This document shows, piece by piece, positions 36,095 through 45,079 of a DNA stretch of 64,000 bases (position 1 is its first letter; each line of letters opens with the position of its first letter). The stretch spans positions 62,001-126,000 of the forward strand of contig NZ_JAJTUT010000003.1 of the NCBI RefSeq assembly GCF_022399565.1, in the 5' to 3' direction. A program made the translations under genes and the position numbers. The notes under the pieces are model-generated. The model saw only the letters and a program-made list of their open reading frames with translations. It ran no database searches and was not told the origin of the DNA. Source of the stretch: Flavobacterium algicola (GTDB lineage Bacteria; Bacteroidota; Bacteroidia; Flavobacteriales; Flavobacteriaceae).

Positions 36095-37966
36095 TTACCA
36101 CCCTGGATTTTGATTTAATTTAGGGTTTAATTTTATTTCATCAATTGGAATTCCGCTTAAGTAACGAGCGATTGTCCAGTTGCGGTTTCCTGCAACATCA
36201 AGTAACAACGCACCAGGTTTTGTTGTCGCTATTCCAGCATATACAGAGGTACTCTGTTCTGAAGTTGTTAATCCTAATGGGAAACCAGCAGCGTTATAAA
36301 TTTTTGTTGTTGGTGCCTTTGGATTAATTGCAGTTTCATATTCTGTACCTGTAATATAAGTTAGAGCTACATTTCTATTAAGTTCTTGAACAGCGATATT
36401 CCATCTCATTAAGTCATCATAACGTTGGTTTTCACCATCAAGCTCCAAAGCACGCTCGCGACGAATCTCACCTAACATTGTCAAGTCTGAATATGGCGCA
36501 ATTAAGGCATTTGTTAAAGGTGCAACACCAGCACGAGCTCTTATTTTGTTAATTGAAAGATTAAGATCAGCATCAGAAATAGCTCCATTCCCTAGTTCTA
36601 CAGTTGCTTCAGCATATATTAACATCACCTCTGCGTAACGCAATAAAGGCCAGTTTGGCGAAGCAGAATTCCCTTCTCTATTTTGTTGTTCCGACACAAA
36701 TTTGCGTCCTTGATAACCAATATTACGTCCTCCACTTATACTTAGTAATTGTGGTACATAACGGTAATCAAATACAACACCACTAGTAGCAAATGTTTTT
36801 GTGTATTGAGCACCTCCACCATCAATTGCGGCACCACGACCCCAATATTCTTTTAATGGTTCTGCAACAAAGTTTGTTAAACGCAAATCACGATTTTTGA
36901 ATTCATCTACCATATTGGTGTACCCTTGGAAAACAGCTGAGTGTTGCACTGGCAATCCATCTGTACACAAGTACATGTCCATCATTTTTCTTGAAGGCGT
37001 AACTGGTTTTGCATGAGAAATATTCTTATTAAGATTTCTTAATGTAAAATCATATACAGCTTGTATAATAAATTCTTTGTTGTCTGCCTTTGTCAGTCCT
37101 GCAGGGTTTGACCCTACTTCAAGATTGTATAAATAAAATAAATGGTTTTGACCAAGAGCAGTACTTCTTTTATCCCATAATTGAAACGATCCACTATTCA
37201 TTACTTCTAGTGACAATTGTTTTGCACTAGTTAGCATACTTTCGACAGTTGGATACCCAGTTGGTTTTTTTGAACCAGCTCCAACACTTGTTCCATTTCC
37301 ATCTGTTGCATCACCAACATATTTATCCCATGTTCCTTCGTATAATAATACACGTGCTTTAAAAGCTTTTGCGGCTTCTGTGGATAATTTTCCTTGTACT
37401 ACTGCATTTGCTGCAGGCAATTTTGCAATTGCCACATCCAGGTCAGTTAAGATTTGGTAAACAACTTCATAACGACTGTTTCTCGCTGCTGTAACTTCTG
37501 GTGAATTGACATCTAACGATCTCGTCACAATTGGTACTCCTCCAAATCTCTTCAGCAGTGTAAAGTGGTGCCAAGCTCTAAAGAAGTAAGCTGCTCCGAC
37601 AGATCCTGCAATATCATTTTGGTTACCAGAATATAAAGCTGCTTTTTCAATTAATTGATTAGGAGCTCTTAAATAAATGTAATTATTTTTCCAGATATCA
37701 TCTTTATCAACGGGTGTAATAATACCTTGCCCATAATCTGGAGTTGTATAATTTCCAGATAAATCATGACCTTCTTCAATATCTTGGTACGCAAAACGAG
37801 TGTAAAAATAATTGGCTGCTGTTTCAAACTGTACAGCTGTCTCAAAATAAACCGCTTCTGTAACAGAATCCTGAGGTGTTTGATCTAGAAATTCTTCACA
37901 ACTAGTGAAAAATAAAACAGCTATTAATAATGGTAGAATTTGAGTTCTAATTTTTATATTTTTCAT
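36095..37966 (-). CDS. SusD-like lipoprotein (second pair)
   Basis: This 623-aa lipoprotein (MKNIKIRTQILPLLIAVLFFTSCEEFLD) has the full RagB/SusD pattern: FLDQTPQDSVTEAVYF, SVGAAYFFRAWHHFTLLKRFGGVPIVTRSL (in pieces), LLRYAEVMLIYAEATVELGNG, INKIRARAGVAPL and IRRERALELDGENQRYDDLMRWN. The length is usual and, unlike the other SusD in this window, there is no insert. It lies 18 bp after its SusC partner. It ends in a strong terminator. It is only distantly similar to the first SusD, so the second pair probably recognises a different part or size class of the glycan. Confidence 0.96.
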   Translation of the reverse strand: MKNIKIRTQILPLLIAVLFFTSCEEFLDQTPQDSVTEAVYFETAVQFETAANYFYTRFAYQDIEEGHDLSGNYTTPDYGQGIITPVDKDDIWKNNYIYLRAPNQLIEKAALYSGNQNDIAGSVGAAYFFRAWHHFTLLKRFGGVPIVTRSLDVNSPEVTAARNSRYEVVYQILTDLDVAIAKLPAANAVVQGKLSTEAAKAFKARVLLYEGTWDKYVGDATDGNGTSVGAGSKKPTGYPTVESMLTSAKQLSLEVMNSGSFQLWDKRSTALGQNHLFYLYNLEVGSNPAGLTKADNKEFIIQAVYDFTLRNLNKNISHAKPVTPSRKMMDMYLCTDGLPVQHSAVFQGYTNMVDEFKNRDLRLTNFVAEPLKEYWGRGAAIDGGGAQYTKTFATSGVVFDYRYVPQLLSISGGRNIGYQGRKFVSEQQNREGNSASPNWPLLRYAEVMLIYAEATVELGNGAISDADLNLSINKIRARAGVAPLTNALIAPYSDLTMLGEIRRERALELDGENQRYDDLMRWNIAVQELNRNVALTYITGTEYETAINPKAPTTKIYNAAGFPLGLTTSEQSTSVYAGIATTKPGALLLDVAGNRNWTIARYLSGIPIDEIKLNPKLNQNPGW

Positions 37967-37983
37967 CTTCTTGTTTTTTAATT

Positions 37984-40900
37984 TTAAAAGTTAAGTTCTA
38001 GACCGAACAATAATGTTGATGTGAATGGTACTATGTTTCCAGACACTGCATTACTACCTGCTTCAGGATCCAATCCATCTTTTACATTAGAAAGTACAAA
38101 TAAGTCATTCCCTGTTATTGACAAACGTAGTCTTTCAATCCCTACTTTGTTGGTTGCAGTTGCAGGAAGTGTATAACCCACAGATAGTACTTTCGCTCTT
38201 AAATATCTTGCTTTTATAATATTAATATCGTTTGTATGAGCATAGTTCCAAGTATTACGAGATCCATTTGCAGACATAATTGGTTGTTCTGCACCTGTAT
38301 TTTCTGATGTCCATGCAGTATCTAAGAAAGAAACATTTTGATTTTGCCACCAACGTTTCCATGGGTAAGCCAATGTCTCTGTACGAACAATATTTTGATT
38401 TGCTACACCTTGAAAAAAGGCACTAAAATCAAATCCTTTGTATTGAGCACCAAGACTGATACCAAAACTATTATGAGGATTTGCATCTCCTAAATAAACT
38501 AAATCTGCAGATGTAATGGTACCATCACCATTTGTATCAACACGTTTTACACTTCCTGGTGTCAAGCGGTTCTGCGTTGTATAAGCAGGTAATAATGTTC
38601 CCGTTTTCATACCGCTTTGATTAGCAGGATCAATAAAACCAAGTTGGTTGTAATACTCTAAAACTTCTGCTTCAGTTTGAAACAATCCTTCTGATTTATA
38701 ACCGAATATAGAATTAAGAGGTCTTCCTTCTACAGTTTTGTTTTCTCCTGGTGCATATGCAGAGGTGTTGTCCATTCTAGTAATTTTACTTTTACTATCC
38801 CAAACCATAACGCCAACATTGTATTTAAAATCTCCAATGTTATCTTTCCAGTTTACAGAAAGTTCCCAACCATTACTAGTAAAGTCACCTGAATTTGTTT
38901 TTGGTGCTGTAGCTCCTAATACTTGATTGTAAGTGATTGAAGTTAACATTCCTAAATTTTTACGGTTAAATACTTCAAATACAGTTTTCAAACGATTGTC
39001 AAGAACTGCAAAGTCAACTCCGTAATTGGTGGTTGCAACGCGTTCCCAAGTACGATCAATACTTCTCAATGCAGCAATCCATGCAGTATTACTTTGAGTA
39101 GGAGTAGCTCCAAATACTGTAGATCCTGTGCTAATTTCAGAAATGTAATCGTATGCATCTATACCTGTAACCGAAGCTGTTTCACCATAAGAAGTATATA
39201 TTTTTAAATTATTAAAAACATTTAAATCTTTAACAAAATCAAACTTATGTAAATTCACACCAGCAGAACCACTGTAGAAATTTTTCCATCTGTAATCAGG
39301 GTGTAAACGAGAGGATCCATCTCTACGACCTAATGCTTCTACCAAAAAGATACCATCATAGTCATAATTTACTTTACCAATGTATGATACTAAACCTAGA
39401 GCTTCCGATCCAGAACTAAATTTTGAACCATTGGTTTGTGTGTAATTTATTCCTCCGGTTATTTGGGTTGTAATGTCTCCAGTATTAATATCATCTAAAT
39501 CATCAGATGCCATATTAGATCTTGACGAATAATATCTATTTGATTGTTGTAGTTCACTAGTAAATCCAAGTAATGTTGAGAAGTTATGTTTTCCAAAAGA
39601 GTGTTGGTAGTTGGCTTGCAATACGTGGTTCTGGAAATTTACTTTCGTTTCGTATAATTTGATGTACGAGTTTAATAAATTATTTCCTGACACTCCTAAA
39701 TTTCCGTCCCAGTCATAATTAGTAACCGATTTTTTTCTTTCAGAACGTAAACCATTACGAGTACTCATATTACCAAAATAAGTAAATGTTAATCCTTTTA
39801 CATATTGATCTAAGTCTAAAATTAATTTGGCTCCTAAACGAAATATTTTTTCATCGGTAATTGTTCTACCACCCTCATCCAATCTAGAGAGAATATTGTT
39901 TCCTCCAAAAATATCATAGTATTGTCCTTGTTCATTGTACAATGGGAAAATATTCATATCATTAATAGATTCTCCAACTCCTAGAGTAGGTTCGTCTACA
40001 ATTCTATTGTCATAAGACATATTGAATTCTGTTTTAATTAAGTCGCTAACTTTATAAGTTACATTAGTTCTAAAGTTGTACTTTTTTGCACCATCATAAA
40101 CAAAACTTATCGGAGAACGATCATTTGCATAACTTACAGATGTTCTGTACGTAGCATTTTCATTACCACCAGAAACAGATAAGTTGTGTCTTTTTGAGAT
40201 AGTAGAACCGTAAACAGCGTCAAATTGATCTACTTCTGCAAAACGGTGGTCTTTACCCCCTAAGAAAAAAGAATCTGGAGCAACAGGAAAAGTCCCATTT
40301 GCAATTGATTCAAAATTTTCTCTTGTTAGACCTAGCCTCAAAGTCCCAGTAGATTGTTGTGTGGCCCCATTACCATCGATATATGAGAAGGTGTCATTTT
40401 TAAGTGTCTGTACAAACATTTCTCCCCATTTTTGCATACCTGCAACTGGCATTTTTCCAGCCATGTTTACTTGAGTTTCTCCATTGTAACTCACCTTCAT
40501 TTTTCCTTGCTTTCCTTTTTTGGTTGTAACCAAGATTACACCACCAGCTGCTTTTGTACCATATATTGCTGCGGCACCATCTTTAAGTACAGAATAGCTT
40601 TCTATATCGTTAGGGTTGATAGTTGCCAATTGCCATTCTGGAATTTCCAGTCCATCTACCAAGATAAGTGGTCCAATTCCGTTCACAGAAATGTCTCCAC
40701 GTATTTTAATGTTAGTTCCTTCATTACCAGGACGAGAAGATGAACGTGTGATCACCAATCCAGGAACTTCACCTTGTAATGCCAAAGTAGCATTTGATGT
40801 TCCCTTACCTCTTAAGATATCATCACCCTTAACTTGTGTGACAGATCCTGTAAGCGTTTCTTTCTTCTGAGTTCCAAAACCTACAACGATAACTTCATCC

Positions 40901-41262
40901 AGTATGTTTTTGTCTGATTTTAAAGTGGTATTGATTGAAGAATTGCTTCCTACTTTGATTTCTTGAGTAGTAAAACCCATATAGGTAAATACAAGTGTTG
41001 CATTTGCTGGGACACTAATACTGTATTTACCATCAATATCAGTAACTGTTCCTGCTTTACCTCCTTTTACAGAGACGTTCACTCCAGGTATTCCCATATT
41101 GTCATCCTCACTTATAACTGTACCAGTTATAACTTTATTTTGCTCTATTAAAGTAGTAGACGCATAACCACTGTTAGTCATAAATGATATTAAAAGAGCT
41201 AAAATCCAAAGCAGATTAGTTTTTTTTATCAGTCTTAGCTGATCATTGGTTTGTTTCATCAT
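37984..41262 (-). CDS. SusC-like TonB-dependent outer-membrane transporter (second pair)
   Basis: This is a 1092-aa transporter. The signal region ends near NSGYAS. Residues ~40-120 form a carboxypeptidase D-like domain (VITGTVISEDDNMGIPGVNVSVKG, in pieces). The plug contains LDEVIVVGFGTQKKETLTGSV and the SusC signature YSVLKDGAAAIYGTKAAGGVI. The barrel ends LLFGLELNF. It is first in a leftward SusC-SusD operon under regulatory copy D, with about 120 nt of leader. It is divergent from the GH88 gene, which has its own copy B. Two SusCD pairs in one locus usually mean a branched or heterogeneous substrate; this is inference. Confidence 0.96.
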   Translation of the reverse strand: MMKQTNDQLRLIKKTNLLWILALLISFMTNSGYASTTLIEQNKVITGTVISEDDNMGIPGVNVSVKGGKAGTVTDIDGKYSISVPANATLVFTYMGFTTQEIKVGSNSSINTTLKSDKNILDEVIVVGFGTQKKETLTGSVTQVKGDDILRGKGTSNATLALQGEVPGLVITRSSSRPGNEGTNIKIRGDISVNGIGPLILVDGLEIPEWQLATINPNDIESYSVLKDGAAAIYGTKAAGGVILVTTKKGKQGKMKVSYNGETQVNMAGKMPVAGMQKWGEMFVQTLKNDTFSYIDGNGATQQSTGTLRLGLTRENFESIANGTFPVAPDSFFLGGKDHRFAEVDQFDAVYGSTISKRHNLSVSGGNENATYRTSVSYANDRSPISFVYDGAKKYNFRTNVTYKVSDLIKTEFNMSYDNRIVDEPTLGVGESINDMNIFPLYNEQGQYYDIFGGNNILSRLDEGGRTITDEKIFRLGAKLILDLDQYVKGLTFTYFGNMSTRNGLRSERKKSVTNYDWDGNLGVSGNNLLNSYIKLYETKVNFQNHVLQANYQHSFGKHNFSTLLGFTSELQQSNRYYSSRSNMASDDLDDINTGDITTQITGGINYTQTNGSKFSSGSEALGLVSYIGKVNYDYDGIFLVEALGRRDGSSRLHPDYRWKNFYSGSAGVNLHKFDFVKDLNVFNNLKIYTSYGETASVTGIDAYDYISEISTGSTVFGATPTQSNTAWIAALRSIDRTWERVATTNYGVDFAVLDNRLKTVFEVFNRKNLGMLTSITYNQVLGATAPKTNSGDFTSNGWELSVNWKDNIGDFKYNVGVMVWDSKSKITRMDNTSAYAPGENKTVEGRPLNSIFGYKSEGLFQTEAEVLEYYNQLGFIDPANQSGMKTGTLLPAYTTQNRLTPGSVKRVDTNGDGTITSADLVYLGDANPHNSFGISLGAQYKGFDFSAFFQGVANQNIVRTETLAYPWKRWWQNQNVSFLDTAWTSENTGAEQPIMSANGSRNTWNYAHTNDINIIKARYLRAKVLSVGYTLPATATNKVGIERLRLSITGNDLFVLSNVKDGLDPEAGSNAVSGNIVPFTSTLLFGLELNF

Positions 41263-41391
41263 AAGATATTTAGTTTGTTAGTAAATAGTTTTCAATCGAA
41301 CGGTCTATTGTAATTAAGTAGTAGTGTAGTTTTTTAAACTTAAAAAATAAAACGATTTTATATTTGAAAACTTGGTTATATGTTGATGGTA

Positions 41392-41399
41392 CAATATTA
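41392..41399 (-). promoter_or_regulatory. -7-like element of the leftward SusC-SusD operon
   Basis: On the minus strand this reads TAATATTG (pattern TANNNTTG). It begins exactly 23 bp after the end of regulatory copy D, the same distance as at the other three promoters. Confidence 0.6.
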
Positions 41400-41421
41400 T
41401 AGATATTAAATAAAGAGCAGT

Positions 41422-41460
41422 ATAAAACAATGCTCTATAATTATAAATTATAATTCATTT
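41422..41460 (-). promoter_or_regulatory. 39-bp PUL regulatory element, copy D (SusC-2 operon)
   Basis: Read on the minus strand it starts AAATGA and keeps 20 of the 26 positions that are invariant in copies A-C. The first half is well kept (ATA, TTTAT); the second half is weaker (lacks TGG). By sequence alone it would be marginal in AT-rich DNA. The -7-like TAATATTG at the same spacing supports it. Confidence 0.6.
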
Positions 41461-41853
41461 CACTAAATATGGGTGTTATGAGTGCATATTTAATGTTTTT
41501 ATTGCTTTATAATCAATAAATAGTATTCAGGAGCAATTTATAACTTATCTATGGAATGTTAAAAATAGTAAGCGAAATCATTACCTCAATAATAACATTA
41601 GTTGTAGATTTTCTAGAGGGATATTTCTATAGTTTTATTATTTATAGCTTAAATCTATATTATAGGTCCTATATAAGCGTTCCGTTAATTATATCTCTTT
41701 AATAAATTTTATTTTAAGTTTAAAAGTCTACAGTTTTGTGAATTTTTGGAGGTACTGGAATATCCCACACCAATAAATCTCAAAATGACGAATTTTTTGA
41801 TCTGCTTACTGCTAATAATCGTAATTACCCTAAATCACTAGGTTTAAGAGTGC

Positions 41854-41892
41854 AAATGAATAATAGTTTATAGTCTTTGGTTTATAATTTAA
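41854..41892 (+). promoter_or_regulatory. 39-bp PUL regulatory element, copy B (GH88)
   Basis: It matches copy C at 31 of 39 positions without gaps. The two GTTTATA half-sites (GTTTATAG at 41866, GTTTATAA at 41880) are a direct repeat 14 bp apart. It ends 23 bp before TAAAATTG (41915-41922) and 146 bp before the GH88 start. Confidence 0.8.
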
Positions 41893-41914
41893 TCAACATC
41901 TTGACCATTATCGT

Positions 41915-41922
41915 TAAAATTG
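41915..41922 (+). promoter_or_regulatory. -7-like element of GH88
   Basis: TAAAATTG (pattern TANNNTTG, one base off TAnnTTTG) begins 23 bp after copy B. It leaves a leader of about 110 nt. Confidence 0.55.
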
Positions 41923-42038
41923 TAACTGTAAATAAAGCTGATTTTTAGAAACGCTTTAAGAACATTAATTAAGACCGTTTATGTTTTTTGAACGGTAATA
42001 AATCGAGATGATTTTATTAAAATATAAATACAATTATA

Positions 42039-43250
42039 ATGAGTGTAATCAAGCCGTGTTTAATTTTTGGGTTGTTTTTAATGCTATCCTGTAATTCTGC
42101 AAAAAAAGAAATGTCAACAGGATCTATTTCAAATTTTAAATCTGACTTAGTGTTGCAAAAGAATGTTGAGAAATTAAAAGAAGTTTCTCAGAGTTTGACT
42201 AATGTCGACAGCTTTCCAAGAAATGTGAAGAAAAATAAAAAGGATTGGGATTTTGTGGATGCCGCAGATTGGTGTAGCGGATTTTGGCCTGGCACATTGT
42301 GGTATGCCTATGAATCTTCCGGAGATAAAGAACTTTTAAAAGAGGCACAGCGATTTACAAATCCTCTAAAAATCATTGCTTATACTCCAGCACTAGATCA
42401 CGATATAGGTTTTCAGTTGTACTGCAGTTATGGGAACGGTTATAGGCTGACTGGGAATGAGGAGTATAAAAAAATATTACTTGCAGCAGCAGATACATTA
42501 GCAACTTTATACAATCCAAAGGCGGGAACTATTTTATCATGGCCAAGTCAAGTAGGTAAATTTAAACACAATACCATCATTGATAATATGATGAATTTGG
42601 AATTACTTTTTTGGGCAGCTAAAAATGGTGGAGATCAAAAGTTATATGATATGGCTAAAAGCCATGCTGAAAAAACGATGAATTACCTTGTTCGAAAAGA
42701 CAGTTCAATTTACCATGTTGGATCTTTCGATCAAAATACTGGAGAATTCTTAAGAGGGTATACGCACCAAGGATACGCAGATGAATCAATGTGGGCGAGA
42801 GGTCAAGGATGGGGAATTTACGGTTTCTCTATGGCATACAGAGAAACAGGTGATCAGGCATTTCTAGATACCGCTATCAAATTATCCGAGCACTATATCA
42901 AGAGATTACCAAAAGATGGAATTCCATACTGGGATTTTGATGATATTAAAATTCCAAATGCACCAAAAGATGCTTCGGCAGCTGGCGTAGCAGCATGCGG
43001 ATTATTAGAATTATCACAATTGGTAAAAGATGAAAAATTAAAAGCGAAGTATATTAATGCTGCTACATCATATCTTGAAATATTATCAAGTAAGAAGTAC
43101 TTAAGTGGTAACGAAAATCAAGCTTTACTATTACATTCTACAGGGCATCATCCTAATAATTCTGAAATTGATATTCCAATCATTTATGCAGATTATTATT
43201 ATATGGAAGCGCTATTGCGTTTGAAAAAAATAAATGATGCGAAATCATAA
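42039..43250 (+). CDS. GH88 unsaturated glucuronyl hydrolase (lipoprotein)
   Basis: This enzyme removes the 4,5-unsaturated uronic acid that polysaccharide lyases leave on the non-reducing end of oligosaccharides. At 403 aa it has the usual family length. The lipoprotein signal ends LMLSC. An (alpha/alpha)6 barrel is indicated by DWCSGFWPGTLWYAYE, DHDIGFQLYCSYGNGYRLTG, TIIDNMMNLELLFWAA, the GYADESMWARGQGWGIYGF region and PYWDFDD. The likely catalytic aspartates are D122 (or D120) and D182. It is a single gene with its own regulatory copy B and terminator. Its presence, with two lyase-like genes downstream, says the substrate contains uronic acid. A GH105-type rhamnogalacturonyl hydrolase is less likely on these motifs. 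Confidence 0.92.
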   Translation: MSVIKPCLIFGLFLMLSCNSAKKEMSTGSISNFKSDLVLQKNVEKLKEVSQSLTNVDSFPRNVKKNKKDWDFVDAADWCSGFWPGTLWYAYESSGDKELLKEAQRFTNPLKIIAYTPALDHDIGFQLYCSYGNGYRLTGNEEYKKILLAAADTLATLYNPKAGTILSWPSQVGKFKHNTIIDNMMNLELLFWAAKNGGDQKLYDMAKSHAEKTMNYLVRKDSSIYHVGSFDQNTGEFLRGYTHQGYADESMWARGQGWGIYGFSMAYRETGDQAFLDTAIKLSEHYIKRLPKDGIPYWDFDDIKIPNAPKDASAAGVAACGLLELSQLVKDEKLKAKYINAATSYLEILSSKKYLSGNENQALLLHSTGHHPNNSEIDIPIIYADYYYMEALLRLKKINDAKS

Positions 43251-43309
43251 GTAGATACTATAGAAGAAAAAAGAAAAGTTTTAATTAGTTTGGTTCAAAT
43301 GTGAGAAAG

Positions 43310-43349
43310 AGTTGAATAGTAATTGTAAAATTATTATTCGACTTTTTTT
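43310..43349 (+). terminator. Terminator after GH88
   Basis: AGTTGAATAGTAATT (43310-43324) pairs with AATTATTATTCGACT (43329-43343) using two G-T pairs around GTAA, then a T-run to 43349. Confidence 0.8.
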
Positions 43350-43508
43350 ATTGATATGTAAGGACTATTAGTTTAATTCAGTAAAAACAGCTCAAAATTA
43401 TTGCACCTAAGTATTAATTTGCACTTTAAAATTTATTTTATTAATACTTTTTGGAAATTAATTCAACAATAGACACGATTCCTTTTTATCGATAATTATA
43501 TTTATCGG

Positions 43509-43516
43509 TATATTTG
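43509..43516 (+). promoter_or_regulatory. Possible -7 element for the alpha/beta hydrolase gene
   Basis: TATATTTG matches TAnnTTTG exactly but lies 220 bp before the start and has no TTTG at -33 and no 39-bp element at -23. The rest of the gap 43251-43735 shows nothing else clear. Confidence 0.3.
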
Positions 43517-43735
43517 TAATAAGCCTGATAAATAAATTATAATCAGAAGATTATATAAGAATTTGATTTGGAAACCCAGAACATGGTATTGTTTTTGGGA
43601 AGTGCTACAAAACTCAAGAATAAGTCCATATAGTAGACTTACTTGAAGATTGAGCTAATAAAATCTGATGGCGAAATTTAAAATACGAATAGAGTATTAG
43701 TTTGAGCTCTATTCGAAAAAAACAATCAACTCTTT

Positions 43736-44605
43736 ATGACCAATCTTAAAGTACCATTTATCATTTTAATCTTGTTATATTCTTTTAAAATGTCTGCTCA
43801 GAATAACGAAATCATTTATTTGTGGAACACAGCTGTTCCTGACGAAACAGAAGAAAAACATCCTGCAAGGCAAACCGACAACGTATCGGGGAATGTCATG
43901 AGATTAACAGATGTTACAAATCCGACTTTGACAGTTTTTAAACCTATAAAAGCAAATAATTCAAAGGGTGGAGTGATAGTATGTCCTGGAGGTGGTTATT
44001 CTATTTTGGCAATTGATTTAGAAGGCTACGAAATTGCTAAATGGTTAAATGAGTTAGGATATACCGCATTTGTATTAGAGTACCGTGTGCCTAAAAAAGC
44101 GCAGGGAGCAGCGCAAGATATTCAAAGGGCTATAAAAATGGTACGAAGTAGAGCTTCTGATTTTAACCTAGATACCGAAAAGATAGGTTTAATAGGTTTC
44201 TCAGCAGGTGCCCACTTGTCCGCTTTGGCAACTACAAACAGTAAAATTGATTTTTATAAGAAGCAAGATGCAATAGATGATTTATCGGCAAAGTCCAATT
44301 TTACAATGCTTATATATCCTGCTTATTTAGACAAGGGAGAAAATAAAACAATCGATCCCGCATTTACATTTGACAAACAAACACCTCCTTTTTTTATTTT
44401 CGGGACAAGTGATGATCCTTATGGTAACAGTGGGCTTGTGATGGGACAAGCTATACGAGATAATAAAACTTCTGTTGAGCTCCATATGTATAATTCTGGA
44501 GGTCATGGTTACGGTCTTCGAAAAGGAAAAAAAGCAGCAGAAATATGGCCAAAACTCGCAGCAGATTGGCTTGAAACTATTGTGTTTTCAAAAAATAAAA
44601 TATAA
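43736..44605 (+). CDS. Secreted alpha/beta hydrolase (carbohydrate esterase-like)
   Basis: This 289-aa protein has a signal peptide ending FKMSAQ. The oxyanion-hole motif is CPGGGYSILA, the nucleophile is S156 in GFSAGAHL, the acid is likely the Asp in FGTSDDPYG, and the base is the His in NSGGHGYGL. This is the pattern of BD-FAE/acetyl-esterase-like enzymes that remove acetyl or other acyl groups from glycans. It sits alone between GH88 and the GH29 cluster, 485 bp after GH88 and 474 bp before the GH29 start, and is not clearly part of either transcript. It probably deacylates the PUL substrate. The acyl group cannot be named from sequence. Confidence 0.85.
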   Translation: MTNLKVPFIILILLYSFKMSAQNNEIIYLWNTAVPDETEEKHPARQTDNVSGNVMRLTDVTNPTLTVFKPIKANNSKGGVIVCPGGGYSILAIDLEGYEIAKWLNELGYTAFVLEYRVPKKAQGAAQDIQRAIKMVRSRASDFNLDTEKIGLIGFSAGAHLSALATTNSKIDFYKKQDAIDDLSAKSNFTMLIYPAYLDKGENKTIDPAFTFDKQTPPFFIFGTSDDPYGNSGLVMGQAIRDNKTSVELHMYNSGGHGYGLRKGKKAAEIWPKLAADWLETIVFSKNKI

Positions 44606-44935
44606 CGATTGCTAACTATTTTTGAGAATAAACTTCGGTAAATTTTCGTATCATAATCAAATTAAAAGAATCATTTCCTTCTTTTTTTAGTATCAATAAA
44701 ATTTTATTTGATAATAGAATAAGTACGCTTGTATGGCATTTAATTTGTCGTTAAATGTTAAAAACATACAGCCGAATTTTAATCAATTTATACTTCATTT
44801 TAGATCCTTTTTTCATCTAGAACTGGAATGTTTTGTCAAAATCCATAGTTGCTTTTCGCCTTTATAAAAAAGTTCTTAATTGCCTTTGAACCCTGACTGC
44901 ATCTTCTCATACTGCACTATTACAGTGATTGGAGC

Positions 44936-44974
44936 AAATGAGCAATAGTTTATAACTAATGGTTTATAATTTAT
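44936..44974 (+). promoter_or_regulatory. 39-bp PUL regulatory element, copy C (GH29 cluster)
   Basis: This is the copy closest to consensus. The half-sites GTTTATAA (44948-44955) and GTTTATAA (44962-44969) are a perfect direct repeat 14 bp apart. It matches copy A at 32 and copy B at 31 of 39 positions. It ends 23 bp before TAAACTTG (44997-45004). Confidence 0.8.
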
Positions 44975-44996
44975 ATTTAAAAACAATTATTGTTTT

Positions 44997-45004
44997 TAAA
45001 CTTG
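44997..45004 (+). promoter_or_regulatory. -7-like element of the GH29 cluster
   Basis: TAAACTTG (TANNNTTG) starts 23 bp after copy C and leaves a leader of about 70 nt before the GH29 start. Confidence 0.55.
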
Positions 45005-45079
45005 TAACAGCTATTAGTTTGCAAATAAAAAACTGTTATCACGTAGCTTCGGTATTTTGAAAAAAATAAAAATTTAGAA

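Larger units (their letters stand above)
41263..42038. promoter_or_regulatory. Divergent control region between SusC-2 and GH88
   Basis: This AT-rich stretch of 776 bp holds two outward-facing copies of the 39-bp element. Copy D drives the leftward SusC operon and copy B the rightward GH88 gene, each with a -7 element at the same 23-bp distance. No gene is visible in it. Confidence 0.7.
44606..45079. other. 474-bp control region before the GH29 cluster
   Basis: It contains regulatory copy C and its -7-like element near the right end. The left 300 bp are AT-rich with no gene, and no clear terminator for the preceding hydrolase gene was found. Confidence 0.5.
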
